Shown piece after piece: positions 21,901-33,440 of a DNA stretch of 64,000 bases. A program made the position numbers and the translations under genes. Source of the DNA: Anthopleura xanthogrammica (Eukaryota; Cnidaria; Anthozoa; Actiniaria; Actiniidae); the NCBI GenBank assembly GCA_964019055.1, contig OZ025207.1, forward strand, positions 12,493,590 to 12,557,589, read 5' to 3'. The notes beneath the pieces were generated by a model. It saw nothing but the letters and a program-made list of their open reading frames with translations. It did not search any database and was not told the DNA's origin. The stretch's first letter is position 1. Each line of letters begins with the position of its first letter.

Positions 21901-24900
21901 TTTATCACCATTATTATTATAATCACCACCACCACCATAACCATCACCATCACTATTACTATCATCATCATCAATACCATCATTGCCATCAACCATCATC
22001 AGCATCATCATCACCATCACTATTGCTATCATCATCATCACCATCATATTTGCCATCAACCATTACCATCATCATCATCAACATCATCACCATCATCACC
22101 GTCATCATCATCATGTAATAATTGACATGTTATGCCTTCCATTGTAGTGTCTTGGTTGGTCCTGGTACTTGGCTAATGACATGCAGTTCTACGTCATATC
22201 TCCAATATTCATTTACCTCATGTATCGGTGAGTGTTTGTGGTTAATCCAAGGCACTTAATTTGTGCGGGATAAGTGACATGGCTACCCTGTGCCATGAGC
22301 ATGCATCAAGAAGAGAGACAATAGACCATTTCCGAGATGTGCGAGCGCTTTCAAAAATATTTTTGGGCAGAGTCAATAGCGCACGTGATCTTGCCTGAAA
22401 ATGCCTCTTTTTCATGTCTGCACCTGCGATATTTTTGAAAATGCTCGCGCATCTCGAAAAAGGTCTATTGAGTTTATCTAAGTGGATAAAAGTTTAAAAC
22501 CGTTTTAAACAGTACTTGTTTTGTTAGGGTAGCACTTAATAGCCCATTTTCGATATTCTGGTTGAGTGATCATGCACAACAAAGCAATTCAAGGCAAGGC
22601 TCAAGGGAAATAAAAGAATATATTAGGATTTTTTCATTGTTTTCCTGGAGCCTTGTCTTGAGTTGCTTTCTTTGTGATCACTCAACCAGAATATCGAAAG
22701 TGGGCGCTATACTTGATGAACCAAGTGATGATATTCTTAATCTAAACTGGGCTTCCTGTGTCATAGCAGTTTAGTCGACTGAAATGTCTGACTTTACGAC
22801 AGTGTAGCTGGAACTGGAGCTAACAACTAAAAAGTTAGAGAAGCAAATATTTGTGTAATTTCTCATCAAGTTATATTTCTGACTGCCAAACCGCATTTCG
22901 CGGGTTTCATATCCCGAATAATAGCTTGATGACAAACAAGTATTTTTTTATATCATCATGATTAATACCAAGCACTAAAAAATTCTTAACCAAAAAGTCA
23001 TCTTAACTTTAAGATTTTTTTTGTATCTCTTTCACGCAGGTTTAAGAAAATAGGGTTATTTGTAGGCGTGGGTGGAATGATTCAAGCAAGTAGCATAGTG
23101 ACTGCTGTTATCATTGGCGTGTACAACCTCCCCATATCAATGGCGGGAGAATTCGAGGGCATGTAAGTAAACTTAGTTTAACAGTAACACAAGTTACTGA
23201 GGGAAGGATGGGAGAGGAAATCAATGAGGTAAAAAGGAAGGAGAAGAAAGAGCAAAAAAGAAGGCAGAAGAGACGTCAGGGGCGGGATTTTTTCAGAAGG
23301 GGTGCTGCGTTGGAAGGGCACCCATGCGAGAAAAACACCGGGGAAAACACGATATCATCCAAGAAAGAGAAAATATTATTACGCATTGGATATCTTTAAA
23401 GCTGCAGTAGGGGCACCAAGTCGACCCAAGGGAGGAGTGCACCCCTTAGAATCAAAGGAACATTATTTTGTATTGGTTATCTTCAAAGTAAAGGCACAAA
23501 GTCGACCCAGGGGGGTGCGCACCCCCTTCGCCTCTCCCTTGGATCTTCTCCTGGGTGCAGGAATGACCAAGAAGGAAGGAAGAAGGAAAGAAAATAGAGA
23601 ATCGAACCCATGACCACAGCGGTGAGATACGGCACGTTCAGTAGCAGCGCACTCCACCCGTGCTTCTCACAAATTAAACCCAATGGTCCATATCTGAAAA
23701 TATCGTTATAGTAATGATGCATACTTGTTTGTTTTAGGGCTGACAACAGGGGTAACATGTACACTAACTATGTTTACATCAAGCCGTACTGTCGTATCGC
23801 ACCTTATCTCGTGGGTATGGCTCTTGGTTATGTCTTCTTTGTGGACAAAAAGCATTCATTTATTCGAAAGCTAAACCCGGTAAGACAGATACGTAAGGCG
23901 CAGACATACGGTGCAACATTACAGGCAATGTTGCTGAAGTAGGGTCGTTTTCTACTTCGGCAACATTGCGTGCAACAAATTGCGGCGTGTGACATGGCTC
24001 GCAACATCTATTGCCTGTAACGTGCAATGTTGCACCGTATGGCTAGCTTTAAGCCCTAACTAAACGAGGAAACATGTTTCCAGAAACATGTTAACCGCGC
24101 GCATGCTTCCTCGATGTTTCCCAGTTAAGCCGCGTGAGAAACATTGCTACGCGAGACAAATTTTGCTTCAGAGAAACAAAATATGTTTCTTCAGTACGGC
24201 AGAAGCATTTCGTGGCAGATTGTTAAGAGCTGAGTCCTGATGGGAATCGAATTAGCTCTTATTTTATCCAAGGGGAAATGGTCTCAGAGTGTGAGCGAGT
24301 TCACGAGAAAACGTGGAGGACCTGGAGATGTCTGGTTCATAAAAAAAAACGTTCTTTTTTTACTAGGGTAGCACTTAATAGCCAGTGGCTAACAAACCTG
24401 TGGCCCTCGTTCCATGATCGAATTGGAATTTAGAAGTTGATTTTTGTGGAGGGAGGAAAACCGGAGAACCCGGAGAAAAAAACCCAAAGCACAGGAAAGA
24501 ACCAACATACTCTACTCACATACGACACGCCACCCGTGCTTCCCTAAAACGTGAACACGCTCTAACCGTTCGTTTCTTTGTGTTTCAGAACAAGCGTTGG
24601 TTGTTGGTTCTCGTTGGGTGGATGGTTGCCATTGCTACGGGTATTGCTACTGTCTACGGGATGTATAGCCAGTACAAAGTGAACGGCAAGCTTTTCTCCA
24701 GGGCTGAGAACATCATCTATGGCAGCTTGTTCAGGTTCGCTTGGGCTGTCGCTCTAGCTTGGGTGATTTACACTTGTCAAACAGGTTTTGGAGGTAAGAC
24801 ATACTGTAGATGTATGGTAACGATTATTTAGAGTCGATCACATGCAAGCACGGAGGGAGTGATTGCTCATTCTTACGAGCCAGAGGCTGAAGACTTACTG

Positions 24901-27307
24901 CATCTACACGAGCAATTTTTCCTTGACAAGTATCCTTGACAATTTTCATTGCTCGCTTAGACGATTAGCAAGTTTTCTTTGACAATTTTTTATTGGCAAG
25001 GTTTTCTTGCTCGTGTAGATGATGAACAAGTTTTCCTTGACAAGTTTCGATCGATGAAGTAACAGGCTGGGAACTCATCTCATTAATATTCCTTGCCACA
25101 TTTTCCTTGTTGTCCGTCTACACGAGCAAATTTCATCCTTGACAATTTTTCATTGTCAAGGAAAAGCCAGTATGCTAGCTTTTCCTTGTCAAGGACATTT
25201 TTTTCATTTTACTCCATCTACACGAGCACGAGCAATTTTTCCTTGTCAAGGAAAAATTGCTCGTGTAGATGCCGCTTTAAGCACTTGACACCAGATTGAA
25301 TCGAAATTTAGAACTTGATTTTTGCCAAGGGAGGAAACCCGGAGAACCCGCAGAAAAACCCTCGAAGCACAGGAGAGAACCAACAAGCAACTCTACTCAC
25401 ATATAATAACGGGTTCAGGGATCAAACCACGACCACAGCGATGAGACCCCCCGACGTTCTTCCCAGATATTGATAGCATGCTTTGTGGGTGGTGTAGCGG
25501 CAAGGTGTAGTCACCTTTGATCATTGTGGTAAGGGGTCGTGGTCTGAGCTGAGAGACCAGAGAACACCCGCCTAGCCGTTATCATTTTCAACCAAATTCG
25601 GGCGTCTATCACACACGAGAAACCCTATATCTTGTCCTCAGTAGGCTGACCCTGCCAGCATGGGTCCAGTAGATAACCCCTTTTGTAAAACAAGGGCACT
25701 TTCACTTCAAAATAACATGGCTTTAAATGAAACCCCGCGTGTGTAAACGGAGCCTTAGTGCTCGCCTTATTTTGATATGAGCTCAGATATTAACTCTGAT
25801 AATGTTGTCTTACTCCATAGGATTGGTTAATAGTATCCTGTCAGCCAGGTTCTGGATTCCTTTGAGTCGGTTGACTTACGGTACATACCTGGTGCATATC
25901 ATCGTGATAGGAGTGTTTTTCGGTGGATTCCAGCATGAAATTGCTTACACTGACACTCTGTTGGTAAGTCGTCAATATCTAGTATTATAGTTATACAATG
26001 GTTTCGAGTGGCATACCGTGGAATATCCCACGAGTCACTTGCAATTTCTAGTATACACACGAGCCTTTAGGCGAGTGCGTATACAAAGAAAATACAAGTG
26101 ATGAGTGGAATATCCACGGTATGCCACGAGAAACCATTGTATAACCATTTTTCCCACACCATAGAAAATATAAATGCGTAGATTCAACGTGCAGTGCATG
26201 ATGGGAAGGAAGAATCGAATACCGACGAATATACAACGGCTTTCCTGCTTTCTGATTGGCTGTATTTTCTATGGTGTGGGATAAAGTATAGTAGGGCCCG
26301 GTTGTACGAAGGGTGGACAGCGCTATCCGATGGATAAGTCTTATCCAGTGGATAAAGTTATTGGATAACAGCATCGACTTATCCACTGGATAAGGATTTA
26401 TTCATCGGATAGCACTATCCACCCTTCATACGACGATATTAGTATGAGTGGGAAACGATAGAGCGGTTTTCGTATGACTGGGAAACGATACGGTAAATTC
26501 GTAGTCGTACTGTAGCCGTACCGTATCTTACCTTAACCGTAACTACTTGTTGTGATTGAATGAATTACCGAAGACAATGGGAAGCCATTTCAATGTTACA
26601 GCATCTCGTACCAGTACCGTATGTTTCTCACTCATACGAAAACCGTTCTACCATAAATCAGTAGCTGTATAGTAGCCGTACCGTATCTTACCGTAACTAC
26701 GCGTTGTGATTGGATAAATTACTGGAGGACAATGGGAAGCCATTTCAATGTTACAGCATGTCGTACAGTGTACGTTCTGTAACACAGTACCGTATAAACT
26801 GCTTTATTTATTTCGTGTTATTTCCAAGGCCTGGCTAGGACAACAGTCCTGCATGGAATTGCGGGCCGCTTAGTTTACGGACGCGAGCAATAAATACCGC
26901 CTTCTAGCATGTATGTTCCTAATTACCATGCAAAAAGAGACTCATTTAAAACCTTGCGGACAAGGCGCAACATTGCGCGCAATATTCCAGGCAATCTTGC
27001 TGAAGTAGGATCGTTTTCTTCTTCATCGACATTGTGTGCAACAAATTGCGTCGTGTAACATGGCTCGCAACATCGATTGCCTCTAACATTGCGCGCAATG
27101 TTCCATCAGTTTTAATTCAGTCCCACATTCTATGCGCAGCTGAAAACAGAGTGTCAATGGCGGCATTGAATTTCGAATATTTCTATTTTCTTGCAGATTT
27201 TCTACTTCATCAGTATAGTGGCGGTATCGTATGGTATAGCGTTCATTCTTGCTGTTATCGTTGAATTCCCTTTGATGCAACTAGAAGAGTTGTTCCTCAA
27301 GCGATGA
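15931..27307 (+). CDS. Nose-resistant-to-fluoxetine (NRF-6)-like membrane O-acyltransferase, 15 exons
   Basis: Exons: 15931-16162, 16896-17032, 17742-17826, 18554-18644, 19047-19270, 20075-20248, 20517-20610, 21245-21337, 21562-21730, 22148-22227, 23040-23162, 23738-23879, 24589-24793, 25821-25963, 27197-27307. All are GT-AG with agreeing phases, giving 700 aa and TGA at 27305. Residues 1-20 form a signal peptide. The secreted NRF domain follows, with DASGKLPSG and GNFLSIGSYGLCESI and several cysteines. A membrane segment lies near 182-201. The acyltransferase-3 domain starts at about 285 with INGMRVLSITWVILGHTY (the likely catalytic His is about 303) and SVDSFFFLSGLLVGYLGL, and carries the family's WYTHQLGNACYKYWW and MQFYVISPIFIYL segments and about ten membrane helices. 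Such proteins are thought to acylate or move lipids; in C. elegans NRF-6 acts in lipid and drug uptake. The substrate is unknown here. Start chosen for the signal peptide. Confidence 0.93.
17937..18395. repeat. 47-bp minisatellite (~9.6 copies)
   Basis: Tandem units built on TATAAGAGACTAGTATGGGA followed by AAAGGTAGTGGGGCTAAGAT and TGGAAAA, with few variants. Lies in intron 3 of the NRF-6-like gene. Confidence 0.92.
20695..20880 (-). repeat. SINE family B, degraded copy
   Basis: Contains the family-B body (GATCGAATTGGAATTTAGAA and GGGAGGAAAAC.GGAGAACCC) and a decayed B box (GGGAATCAAACTTG) on plus. Other copies are at 24364-24545, 25299-25455, 37690-37925, 48073-48236, 55831-56030 and 56033-56276. 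Confidence 0.6.
21052..21181. repeat. GGAA/GGAT microsatellite
   Basis: About 130 bases of (GGAA)n with (GGAT) interruptions in intron 7 of the NRF-6-like gene. It precedes the exon 8 acceptor by about 60 bases. Confidence 0.9.
21361..21490. repeat. 64-bp tandem duplication
   Basis: Two near-identical copies of a unit with TTTTTACTCATTAGCCCCCT and ATAACCCAACCACAGATTT, located directly after the exon 8 donor. The NRF-6-like exon 8 itself (ends 21337) is not included. Confidence 0.8.
21898..22115. repeat. (CAT/ATC)n trinucleotide microsatellite
   Basis: About 215 bases of imperfect CAT/CAC repeats in intron 9 of the NRF-6-like gene, ending about 30 bases before the exon 10 acceptor. Histidine- or aspartate-rich open frames across it are artefacts. 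Confidence 0.9.
22320..22469. repeat. Fold-back MITE, AATAGACC ends
   Basis: Starts AATAGACCATTTCCGAGATG and ends CATCTCGAAAAAGGTCTATT. Inner arms GCGAGCGCTTTCAAAAATAT and ATATTTTTGAAAATGCTCGC pair. Length is 150 bases, in intron 10 of the NRF-6-like gene. Confidence 0.8.
22541..22709. repeat. Long palindromic MITE
   Basis: Outer arms AGCCCATTTTCGATATTCTG and CAGAATATCGAAAGTGGGCG, and inner arms (TTCAAGGCAAGGCTC with GAGCCTTGTCTTGAG), pair almost throughout its 169 bases. It follows a GGGTAGCACTTAATAGCC phrase also found at SINE-B ends. Confidence 0.82.
23570..23665 (-). repeat. tRNA-headed SINE fragment
   Basis: The minus strand has the B-box-like GGTCATGGGTTCGATTC after a tRNA-like region (AAGCACGGGTGGAGTGC). 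It lies in intron 11 of the NRF-6-like gene. Probably a truncated family-B relative. Confidence 0.5.
23905..24042. repeat. Fold-back element, CGGTGCAACATT family, copy 1
   Basis: Ends CATACGGTGCAACATTACAG and GCAATGTTGCACCGTATGG are inverted copies, with a second pair (GGCAATGTTGC / GCAACATCTATTGCC) inside. It begins 26 bases after the exon 12 donor. Relatives are at 26964-27101 and, partly, 53638-53705. Confidence 0.78.
24364..24545 (-). repeat. SINE family B copy
   Basis: Contains GGGTAGCACTTAATAGCCAG, GATCGAATTGGAATTTAGAA and GGAGGAAAACCGGAGAACCC, then a truncated tRNA-like head on the minus strand. It lies immediately upstream of exon 13 of the NRF-6-like gene. Confidence 0.75.
24900..25272. 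repeat. Terminal inverted repeat element, GCATCTACACGAGCAA ends
   Basis: Begins GCATCTACACGAGCAATTTT and ends AAAATTGCTCGTGTAGATGC. The interior is made of many sense and antisense TTTCCTTGACAAG phrases, giving a nested palindrome of 373 bases in intron 13. Non-coding. Confidence 0.85.
25299..25455 (-). repeat. SINE family B copy, degraded
   Basis: Shares GGGAGGAAACCCGGAGAACC, CAGGAGAGAACCAACAAGCA and a tRNA-like head reading GTGGTTTGATCCCTGAACCC on minus. It sits directly after the inverted-repeat element 24900-25272. Confidence 0.65.
25990..26144. repeat. Palindromic MITE
   Basis: Arms GTTATACAATGGTTTCGAGT... and ...GAGAAACCATTGTATAAC, each about 40 bases, share GGCATACCGTGGAATATCC. Total 155 bases in intron 14 of the NRF-6-like gene. 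Confidence 0.82.
26304..26434. repeat. Fold-back element
   Basis: TACGAAGGGTGGACAGCGCT pairs with AGCACTATCCACCCTTCATACGA near the right end. The inner TTATCCAGTGGATAA-type phrases are also self-complementary. Confidence 0.75.
26440..26800. repeat. Duplicated repeat with GTACCGTA phrases
   Basis: Two tandem copies of a block of roughly 170 bases (each with GTAGCCGTACCGTATCTTAC and GGGAAGCCATTTCAATGTTA). The first copy is also bounded by inverted GAGCGGTTTTCGTATGA / TCATACGAAAACCGTTC ends. Confidence 0.65.
26964..27101. repeat. Fold-back element, CGGTGCAACATT family, copy 2
   Basis: Same layout as 23905-24042 (TTGCTGAAGTAGGRTCGTTTT and CAACAAATTGCGKCGTG blocks, inverted GCGCAACATTGCGCGCAAT ends). 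It ends about 95 bases before the final NRF-6-like exon. Confidence 0.75.
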
Positions 27308-27390
27308 TAACTCTCCTTCAACGTACTCATTCTACGAGCCTGGGTTCCTTGTGGTTTCCTTAAAACAACGAATAGACTCGATCCACTGTT

Positions 27391-27541
27391 CTTTTTCCCA
27401 TTTCTGAACACGTGTCATTCCCTTAAATATTAGTTTTATTCACCAGAAGGTCACCAATTGATTAAATAGATTAATGTGAAAGAAACCCAAAAAATTTCAT
27501 TCGAAAGAGAGTGACAGGTAGTCTGAAATGGGAAAACATTA
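27391..27541. repeat. Fold-back element, CCATTTCAGAC family, copy 2
   Basis: Left end TTTTTCCCATTTCTGAACACG and right end AGTCTGAAATGGGAAAACAT match the family ends. The core is diverged. Confidence 0.62.
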
Positions 27542-27578
27542 CGCCCAAGTGGAATATACCTTTTCCAAATTCGTATGA

Positions 27579-27686
27579 GTGAAGATGAAACAATGGCTCC
27601 AAGTCGAGGTTAAACTTGATGTCTTCATACATTTACTGTATTTTATCAAGTCCAACCTCGAGTTGGAGCCATTGTTTCGTGGTCAC
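27579..27686. repeat. Fold-back element
   Basis: Arms GTGAAGATGAAACAATGGCT and AGCCATTGTTTCGTGGTCAC, plus CGAGGTTAAACTTGAT with ATCAAGTCCAACCTCG, pair over about 45 bases each side. Confidence 0.8.
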
Positions 27687-27706
27687 TTATGCAAATTCAG
27701 GAAAGA

Positions 27707-27831
27707 TCTATACACCTCTTGCAGCACGCCGGAATGCAGCTCAATTTGTAGGACAAAACTAAAGGTTTCCAATTCTCAAGAGATTGAAATTCTTTTGTTT
27801 TGTCCTCCAAATTACGTGCAAGGCGTCTATT
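27707..27831. repeat. Fold-back element, GGAGGACAAAA family, copy 1
   Basis: Shares AATGCAGCTCAATTTG, AATTCTCAAGAGATT and TTTTGTCCTCCAAATT with copies at 28203-28335, 50753-50838 and 52626-52752. Outer ends resemble TAGACCCCTTG and its complement. Confidence 0.7.
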
Positions 27832-27860
27832 GGTCTATCTTGACCTGTAATTTTTAATTC

Positions 27861-27866
27861 AATAAA
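27861..27866 (+). terminator. Possible poly(A) signal for the NRF-6-like gene
   Basis: AATAAA lies 554 bases after the NRF-6-like stop codon, just beyond a fold-back element. Position is plausible for a 3' UTR end but not proven. Confidence 0.3.
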
Positions 27867-28202
27867 ATGCCGCTTTACTCTCTGATCGCATTAGCATGTC
27901 ACAGTCGGCTGTCACGTGATTCAGAAAACGCTTGTGTTAGGAAAACAAAAGGAACGCGGGCTCAGAAAGGAGAATTCTCGTTTATCAAGTATTCGGAGCT
28001 GGTTCTTCTGATCTGATCTGATCTTGACGCTGTTATGTATGATTTTTTTAAAAATTATAATCGCTTAATGATAAATCTCAAATTATTTTAAAGCACAACG
28101 AAGACTGCGCGAGACTGAGAAATGCACGTAAATCACAATACTATATTTCTTCTTCCCGTTCATAGTGTCTCCAGTACACCAACATTTATCCGGCTTTAGT
28201 AA

Positions 28203-28335
28203 GAACCCTTTGGCACGTCAGAATGCAGCTGAAATTTTAGGACAGAACAGTAAGTTCCAATTCTCAGGTTTGATTGAAAATCTTTTGTTTTGTCCTCCAA
28301 ATTCAGCTGCTTTGACCATGTGCAAGGCGTCTATT
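28203..28335. repeat. Fold-back element, GGAGGACAAAA family, copy 2
   Basis: Contains AGAATGCAGCTGAAATTTTA and TTTTGTCCTCCAAATTCAGC, with ends related to CAAGGCGTCTATT. Confidence 0.7.
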
Positions 28336-28783
28336 AAACCCTTAATTTTCAGTACATTTTATTAACAAAATCTTTGTTTTAACTTTAGAGATTTTCCCCT
28401 TAAGGTGGTACTTCATTTTCTGTACATTAATTGTGCATCCATGTCAAAATAACTGAGCAAAGAGGGATTTCAGTGTTTAGATTTTAGTACCTACCCCTCT
28501 TTATTAAGTTCCGGTATCTCGCAGCTTCAAATGATAAATTTTAAATAATTATAAATATTATATACTGTAGATTATTCAAAATTATACACAAAATAGGACA
28601 GGAATAGTAGGCAACTGGTTTGACTTATTTCTGTCGTAGAATGAATTTGATTTCATTTTTGGTTATAAAATTAAAACGTTTCCAATTTTATGAACAGGAT
28701 TTGTCAAAATAAAAATATTCTTGTATTTATGAGATTCGATAGTTACTGTTTTTTTCTCTTATCTTTCTTTCTTCCTTCCTTCC

Positions 28784-28952
<169 letters not shown>

Positions 28953-30052
28953 TTCGAAAGAGTACGCTTGGGTGCTGCACCAATATTCGTCCCTCCTCCC
29001 TTCCCATCCATTCTGCAATAAAGCGAAAAACAAATAAACTTAAATGTCTTGAATCCACTAATCTCTGCTAAAACAATCAAAACAATTCTGGTTCCTTGAT
29101 AAATACGGCTCTTCCTGCTTGTGTTTTTGAGAACTTAGAGGACTACCTTAACTAGCTTAAGTAGTATATATTTAACATAACTAGCATATCTTTATCAAAT
29201 TACGGGCTCACAGTAATTGGCGAAAGCTGTTGTGGCGTCCCTGCCATGAATTTTGACCGTAATTTTCAGTAATCAAACACTTGCATAGACTCTTTTTAGC
29301 TTCTTTTGCTTCTTTTTTTAATGGCGAAGATAAATAAATAAATAAATAATGAGTCTAGAAAGGTTTTAAAAAAGATAGAAAAGGCCTCGATAATCCTGTC
29401 AGAGTACTGGAATACGATATCTGCAAAATCGGATTATTTTTAACTTGCTTTTGAAAGCCTGAAATATTTTTTGGAAGCAAGCGAATATTTAACGTTTTTG
29501 TGACTCAAGAATTTTATTTTGAAGTGGTCCAAGGTTCATTCGGCTCCTTGAAACCACAGGCATGCATCAGTCTGTATGCACAAATAGACCGTCATAAATT
29601 CAAGTCAACCTAGAAACTGGCCTCAGGCTGAGTAGACCAGAGACGAAAGCACAAAAAAATCACCAAAATATGGTCACCAAAATCAGTTCTTTCAAGTTAT
29701 GTAAAATCTAGTTTAGGAAATTCAAAATATCTCATCCGACAGAACTAAAAATCTTAAATGTGCAAAAAAAAACAGCGGTCTGAGGTCAAAAGAAAGACTT
29801 AAGCAAGCAAAAACCGGTCAATCTGGATTAAACTTGTTCGTTATGTTTGTGTAGTTGTTTTCCTTGACGTCTGGACCTATTAACATAACGGGTTCAGCCA
29901 ACCAAGTAAGTATGACTCACGTGTCTTTCCCTGTACCTTTTACCGCGAAAAGATCAAGGACGGGAAACTGGTAGTGCATTTCCCAATTTTAAGTGTCATT
30001 TAAAAGGCTAAAAAGGAAAAACAGAGCTCGTATTTATTTGTCCTGATCCACG

Positions 30053-30596
30053 ATGTCGAGTAACAATCCAGTCAGCAATGGAAATATGCCTCCAACCGGC
30101 AGTAACGACGTATGGAGTCGCGAAGAACGAGATAGAACCACAGACAATCTACTAATGGCAGACGCGGAAAAACCGTTCGTAGGACTCCAACGCAAAGTTG
30201 GTGTTATAAGCGGAATTTCTTTGATAGTTGGGACTATGATAGGCTCTGGGATCTTCGCTTCACCTCGCTATGTCATGGGATTTTCAGGTTCAGTCGGGAT
30301 GACTTTGATAGTATGGAGTTTATGTGGTATACTAGCGATGGCAGGAGCATTATGTTATTCGGAGCTTGGCACCATGATACCTAAGTCGGGAGCTGAATAC
30401 ATCTATATGTATGAAGGATTTGGTCCTCTACCTGGATTCTTGTATGCCTGGACTTCGACAATCATCCTCAAACCGTCTCAAGTTGCTATTATTTGTTTGG
30501 CATTTGGTGCGTATGTGATCGAGCCTTTCTTTGCAACGTGTTCTGATAGAGAAGATCTCGTTCCCTTGGTGAAACTACTCGCAGCGATGGCAATTG
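30053..30596 (+). CDS. SLC7 locus variable first exon V1
   Basis: First coding exon of an SLC7 (LAT, CD98 light-chain type) amino-acid transporter. An in-frame TGA lies 9 bases before the ATG. The exon encodes 181 residues plus one base. Residues 1-46 are a cytosolic tail. TM1 has ISLIVGTMIGSGIF (GSGIF at 64-68), TM2 runs at about 81-105, KSGAEY is at 111-116, and TM3 lies at about 123-158. Cys163 is in the loop before TM4, where family light chains (human LAT1 Cys164, b0,+AT Cys144) form a disulfide with the heavy chain. The exon ends GCAATTG|gtaagt in phase 1, as V2-V5 do. No downstream exons follow before V2. Joined to the shared exons at 42717 it gives 516 aa. It resembles V5 most closely (SGAEY, LKPSQ). 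That it is an alternative first exon is inferred. Confidence 0.88.
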
Positions 30597-32926
30597 GTAA
30601 GTTAATTTTCTATTATCGACTTATCGCTTAGTTAGTCTATTTATTTATATGCTTATTTTTATTTTTTTACGTCGAATTTATATGACATAGCGATGTCCAT
30701 AGGCTCGTTCGTAATTAAACTAATGTACTTGAATATTCATAAAACAATTATTTCAAGTGGTACAAAGCGATCGTTCAAAGCGAACGCTCTTAGTGCTAGT
30801 ATTACTAAGACAATCAATCACTGCTGCTTATTTATCAATATCGAGTACTATGTAAATACTCAGTCATATTTAGATCTTTATCAGTTTAAACGAAAAGCAA
30901 AGGGTTGTTGTTGTTGTGATCGATCAATATCGCTTCATCATCATAGCTGCATAACTCAAACTTTCTCACAGCTGTGGACATCTTCATAAACAAAAAGTCG
31001 TAGTATAGTATTTGTTGCCTGAACGACAAATTATTTACATAAAGCAGGCAAAGATGGCATACCGAGATACCAAAGATACGATTTGATATTTTTGGTTTTT
31101 AGACTCACTGACTAATTGTTTTCCAGCGTAGACACTGTATGGTAATCCGATTATCATGCTGACTATAGTATGAAAGCGTTTTTGAATAATTCAAAATTTC
31201 GTCTGAAAATCTCAAACATCTAAAGACCATTCCTCGAGAAACTATTGTGACCTTTCTCAGCTCTTAAAATACTTCTTTTAATGAACAAAAAGCTCTAAAA
31301 AGTATTGGAATTCTAAAAAAAACCATGAATTTAAGAAAGCACAAGAAAAATGTACCACACACTAAGTGAGCTCAGTGCTTGAGTATTGATACCAATCTCA
31401 GTTATCTTATGATATTTTTTGAATTATAGATTTTCATTTAAGATTTTAAAGATATTTCAACACATTTTAAGATGTTTTGATTTCAAATCATTTAATGAGG
31501 TCCGAGAGGTGTGAAAAAACTCAAAAATTAAGTAAATAGATAAACACGATACGTGATCAGTTAATGACTTGTTAAGAGGATCAGAGGGAGATGACGCTAT
31601 GTCGTGCTGCTAGCGGAAGAGAATTCCGACGCGTCGTCTAGAAATTTATACATCAGCAAAGTCATTGATCTGTTTATCATAGCAAGGACCGCGGAGCACC
31701 CTAATTGGGAGGCTGAGATTTTAAAAGAAGACAAAAAGTGGGGGTGATAGTCTCAGCGGTCCCTGCGTAAACCAATTTTAAAAATACAGATACTCTAGTG
31801 CAAGATTTTAGGTCACTAAAGGTCAGACGCCTCGCGTGCAATTGCAAGTATCGCAACTTCATGCATTCAGACTGTTTTGGATCACCAAATTGCACGTATA
31901 TTACAATCCTTTTATTGCGGACCTCGAGTTCTAGGATCGAGTTCTCCTTAGGCGACGCAGTGGGAATAATTTTGAGCAGGATTTTGGTTTCGCAACTACG
32001 GTCAAAAATATTTGATTCGATCAGGTGAAGAAATGAGCTAAGACGATGTTGCACGAGACGATTTGTCGACGACGATTTTTCGCGCAACGCTGCGAAAAAT
32101 TCGTCATTTGAGTTGCGAGGTTTTGACTTCAGATCAAAACCTCACAACGTGTTATCGAAGTCGAAATTAAGCTAAAAATCGTTCCGTCTGGCATGTTACA
32201 CGACATCAATGTTTCGCGCAATATTGTTGCGGGAAAAATCGTCGTTGCAAATCGTCTAGTGTAAAATCGCCTTTATTGAGCCAGGGCTGAGTGTAACATC
32301 CTCTGTCCTTGCAACTGAAACGCGCATTTTTGTATGTAACGCATCACACTAGTGAGACAAGACTAGAATCATACAAGTGAGGCTATCGGGTCCATACAAT
32401 GCTTGTTGTGAATGTCTCATTTTCATACATCCATAATATCTGCTATTCCACGATCTGTGAGTTAGCCGTGCCGTGTCTTAGGTCAGCCCCCAGGCTGTTT
32501 CAGGGTATAGATCATATTTAAAGATTTAAAGGTCGGTCCGTAAAGCCTCCTTCTCTTGTTGAAATTTGTCATATTGAACTTAAAGGTTACACCTTTAAGC
32601 GAAAATCTTCAGTTAATAACTTTGCCAAGTGGGATAAAACGAGGAAAATCCGGAAGTATCTACCATCTTCTTTCCAGATTACTGGCCATCTGATCTTCGC
32701 TGTTATCCTGCATCTCAAATAAACCAAACTCAACCGACGACCTCTTGATATCAAAAAGATTGACAGCTGTAATGTTTTATCTTGAGTTTTCCTGTTAAAC
32801 ATTCCCGAAAAACGTAAATATTGCACACATACTGAATTGCGTCAGCCGTATCAACCGTCACGTGTTATCTACTGATGGTGACATACAATACGTACATTGA
32901 TTAAGCCAAGACTGCTGATACTAAAG

Positions 32927-33440
32927 ATGGCCGCTACACGAGGACAGGTTGAACGTAGAGAAGCTGTTTCCCAAACGAATTCGACAAATGAACGACATGA
33001 TCAAAGTGATGATCCGTCTGGTGCTGGGTTGAAAAAGGAATTAGGACTCGCGAGTGGGGTATCTTTGATTGTTGGTTGTATGATCGGCTCTGGAATCTTT
33101 GCTTCCCCAAAATATGTCATGTTTTTCTCTGGGTCTGTTGGCTTCACTATCATCGTATGGGTTTTGTGTGGACTTGTGAGTCTACTTGGATCTTTATGCT
33201 ACATTGAGCTTGGCCTAGCTGTGCCTTTGTCTGGCGGAGAGTATGCTTATCTGGCAGAAGCCTTCGGACCCCTTGCTGCGTTTCTCTTCTCATGGACCCA
33301 AGTTCTGGTTTACCGGCCGTCTTCGTTTGCGATAATTCTTCTCACGTTTTCATATTACGCTATTGAGCCAATCTTTCCTGGATGTAGCGGGCGGGAAAGC
33401 TTGCAACCATTGGTAAAACTACTCACAGCTCTCGCCATGG
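32927..33440 (+). CDS. SLC7 locus variable first exon V2
   Basis: Encodes 171 residues plus one base. ATG at 32927 is in good context (AAAGATGG, encoding MAATRG). GSGIF is at 54-58 in TM1, SGGEYAY follows TM2, TM3 contains WTQVLVYRPSSF, and the presumed heavy-chain cysteine is Cys153 (FPGCSGR). The exon ends GCCATGG|gtaagt in phase 1. With the shared exons the protein is 506 aa. It belongs to the SGGEY subgroup with V3 and V4. The 2.3 kb from V1 holds no partner exons, so V1 has no private downstream exons. The tail (residues 1-35) shares nothing clear with the other V exons, which could give separate regulation or sorting (inference). Confidence 0.88.
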
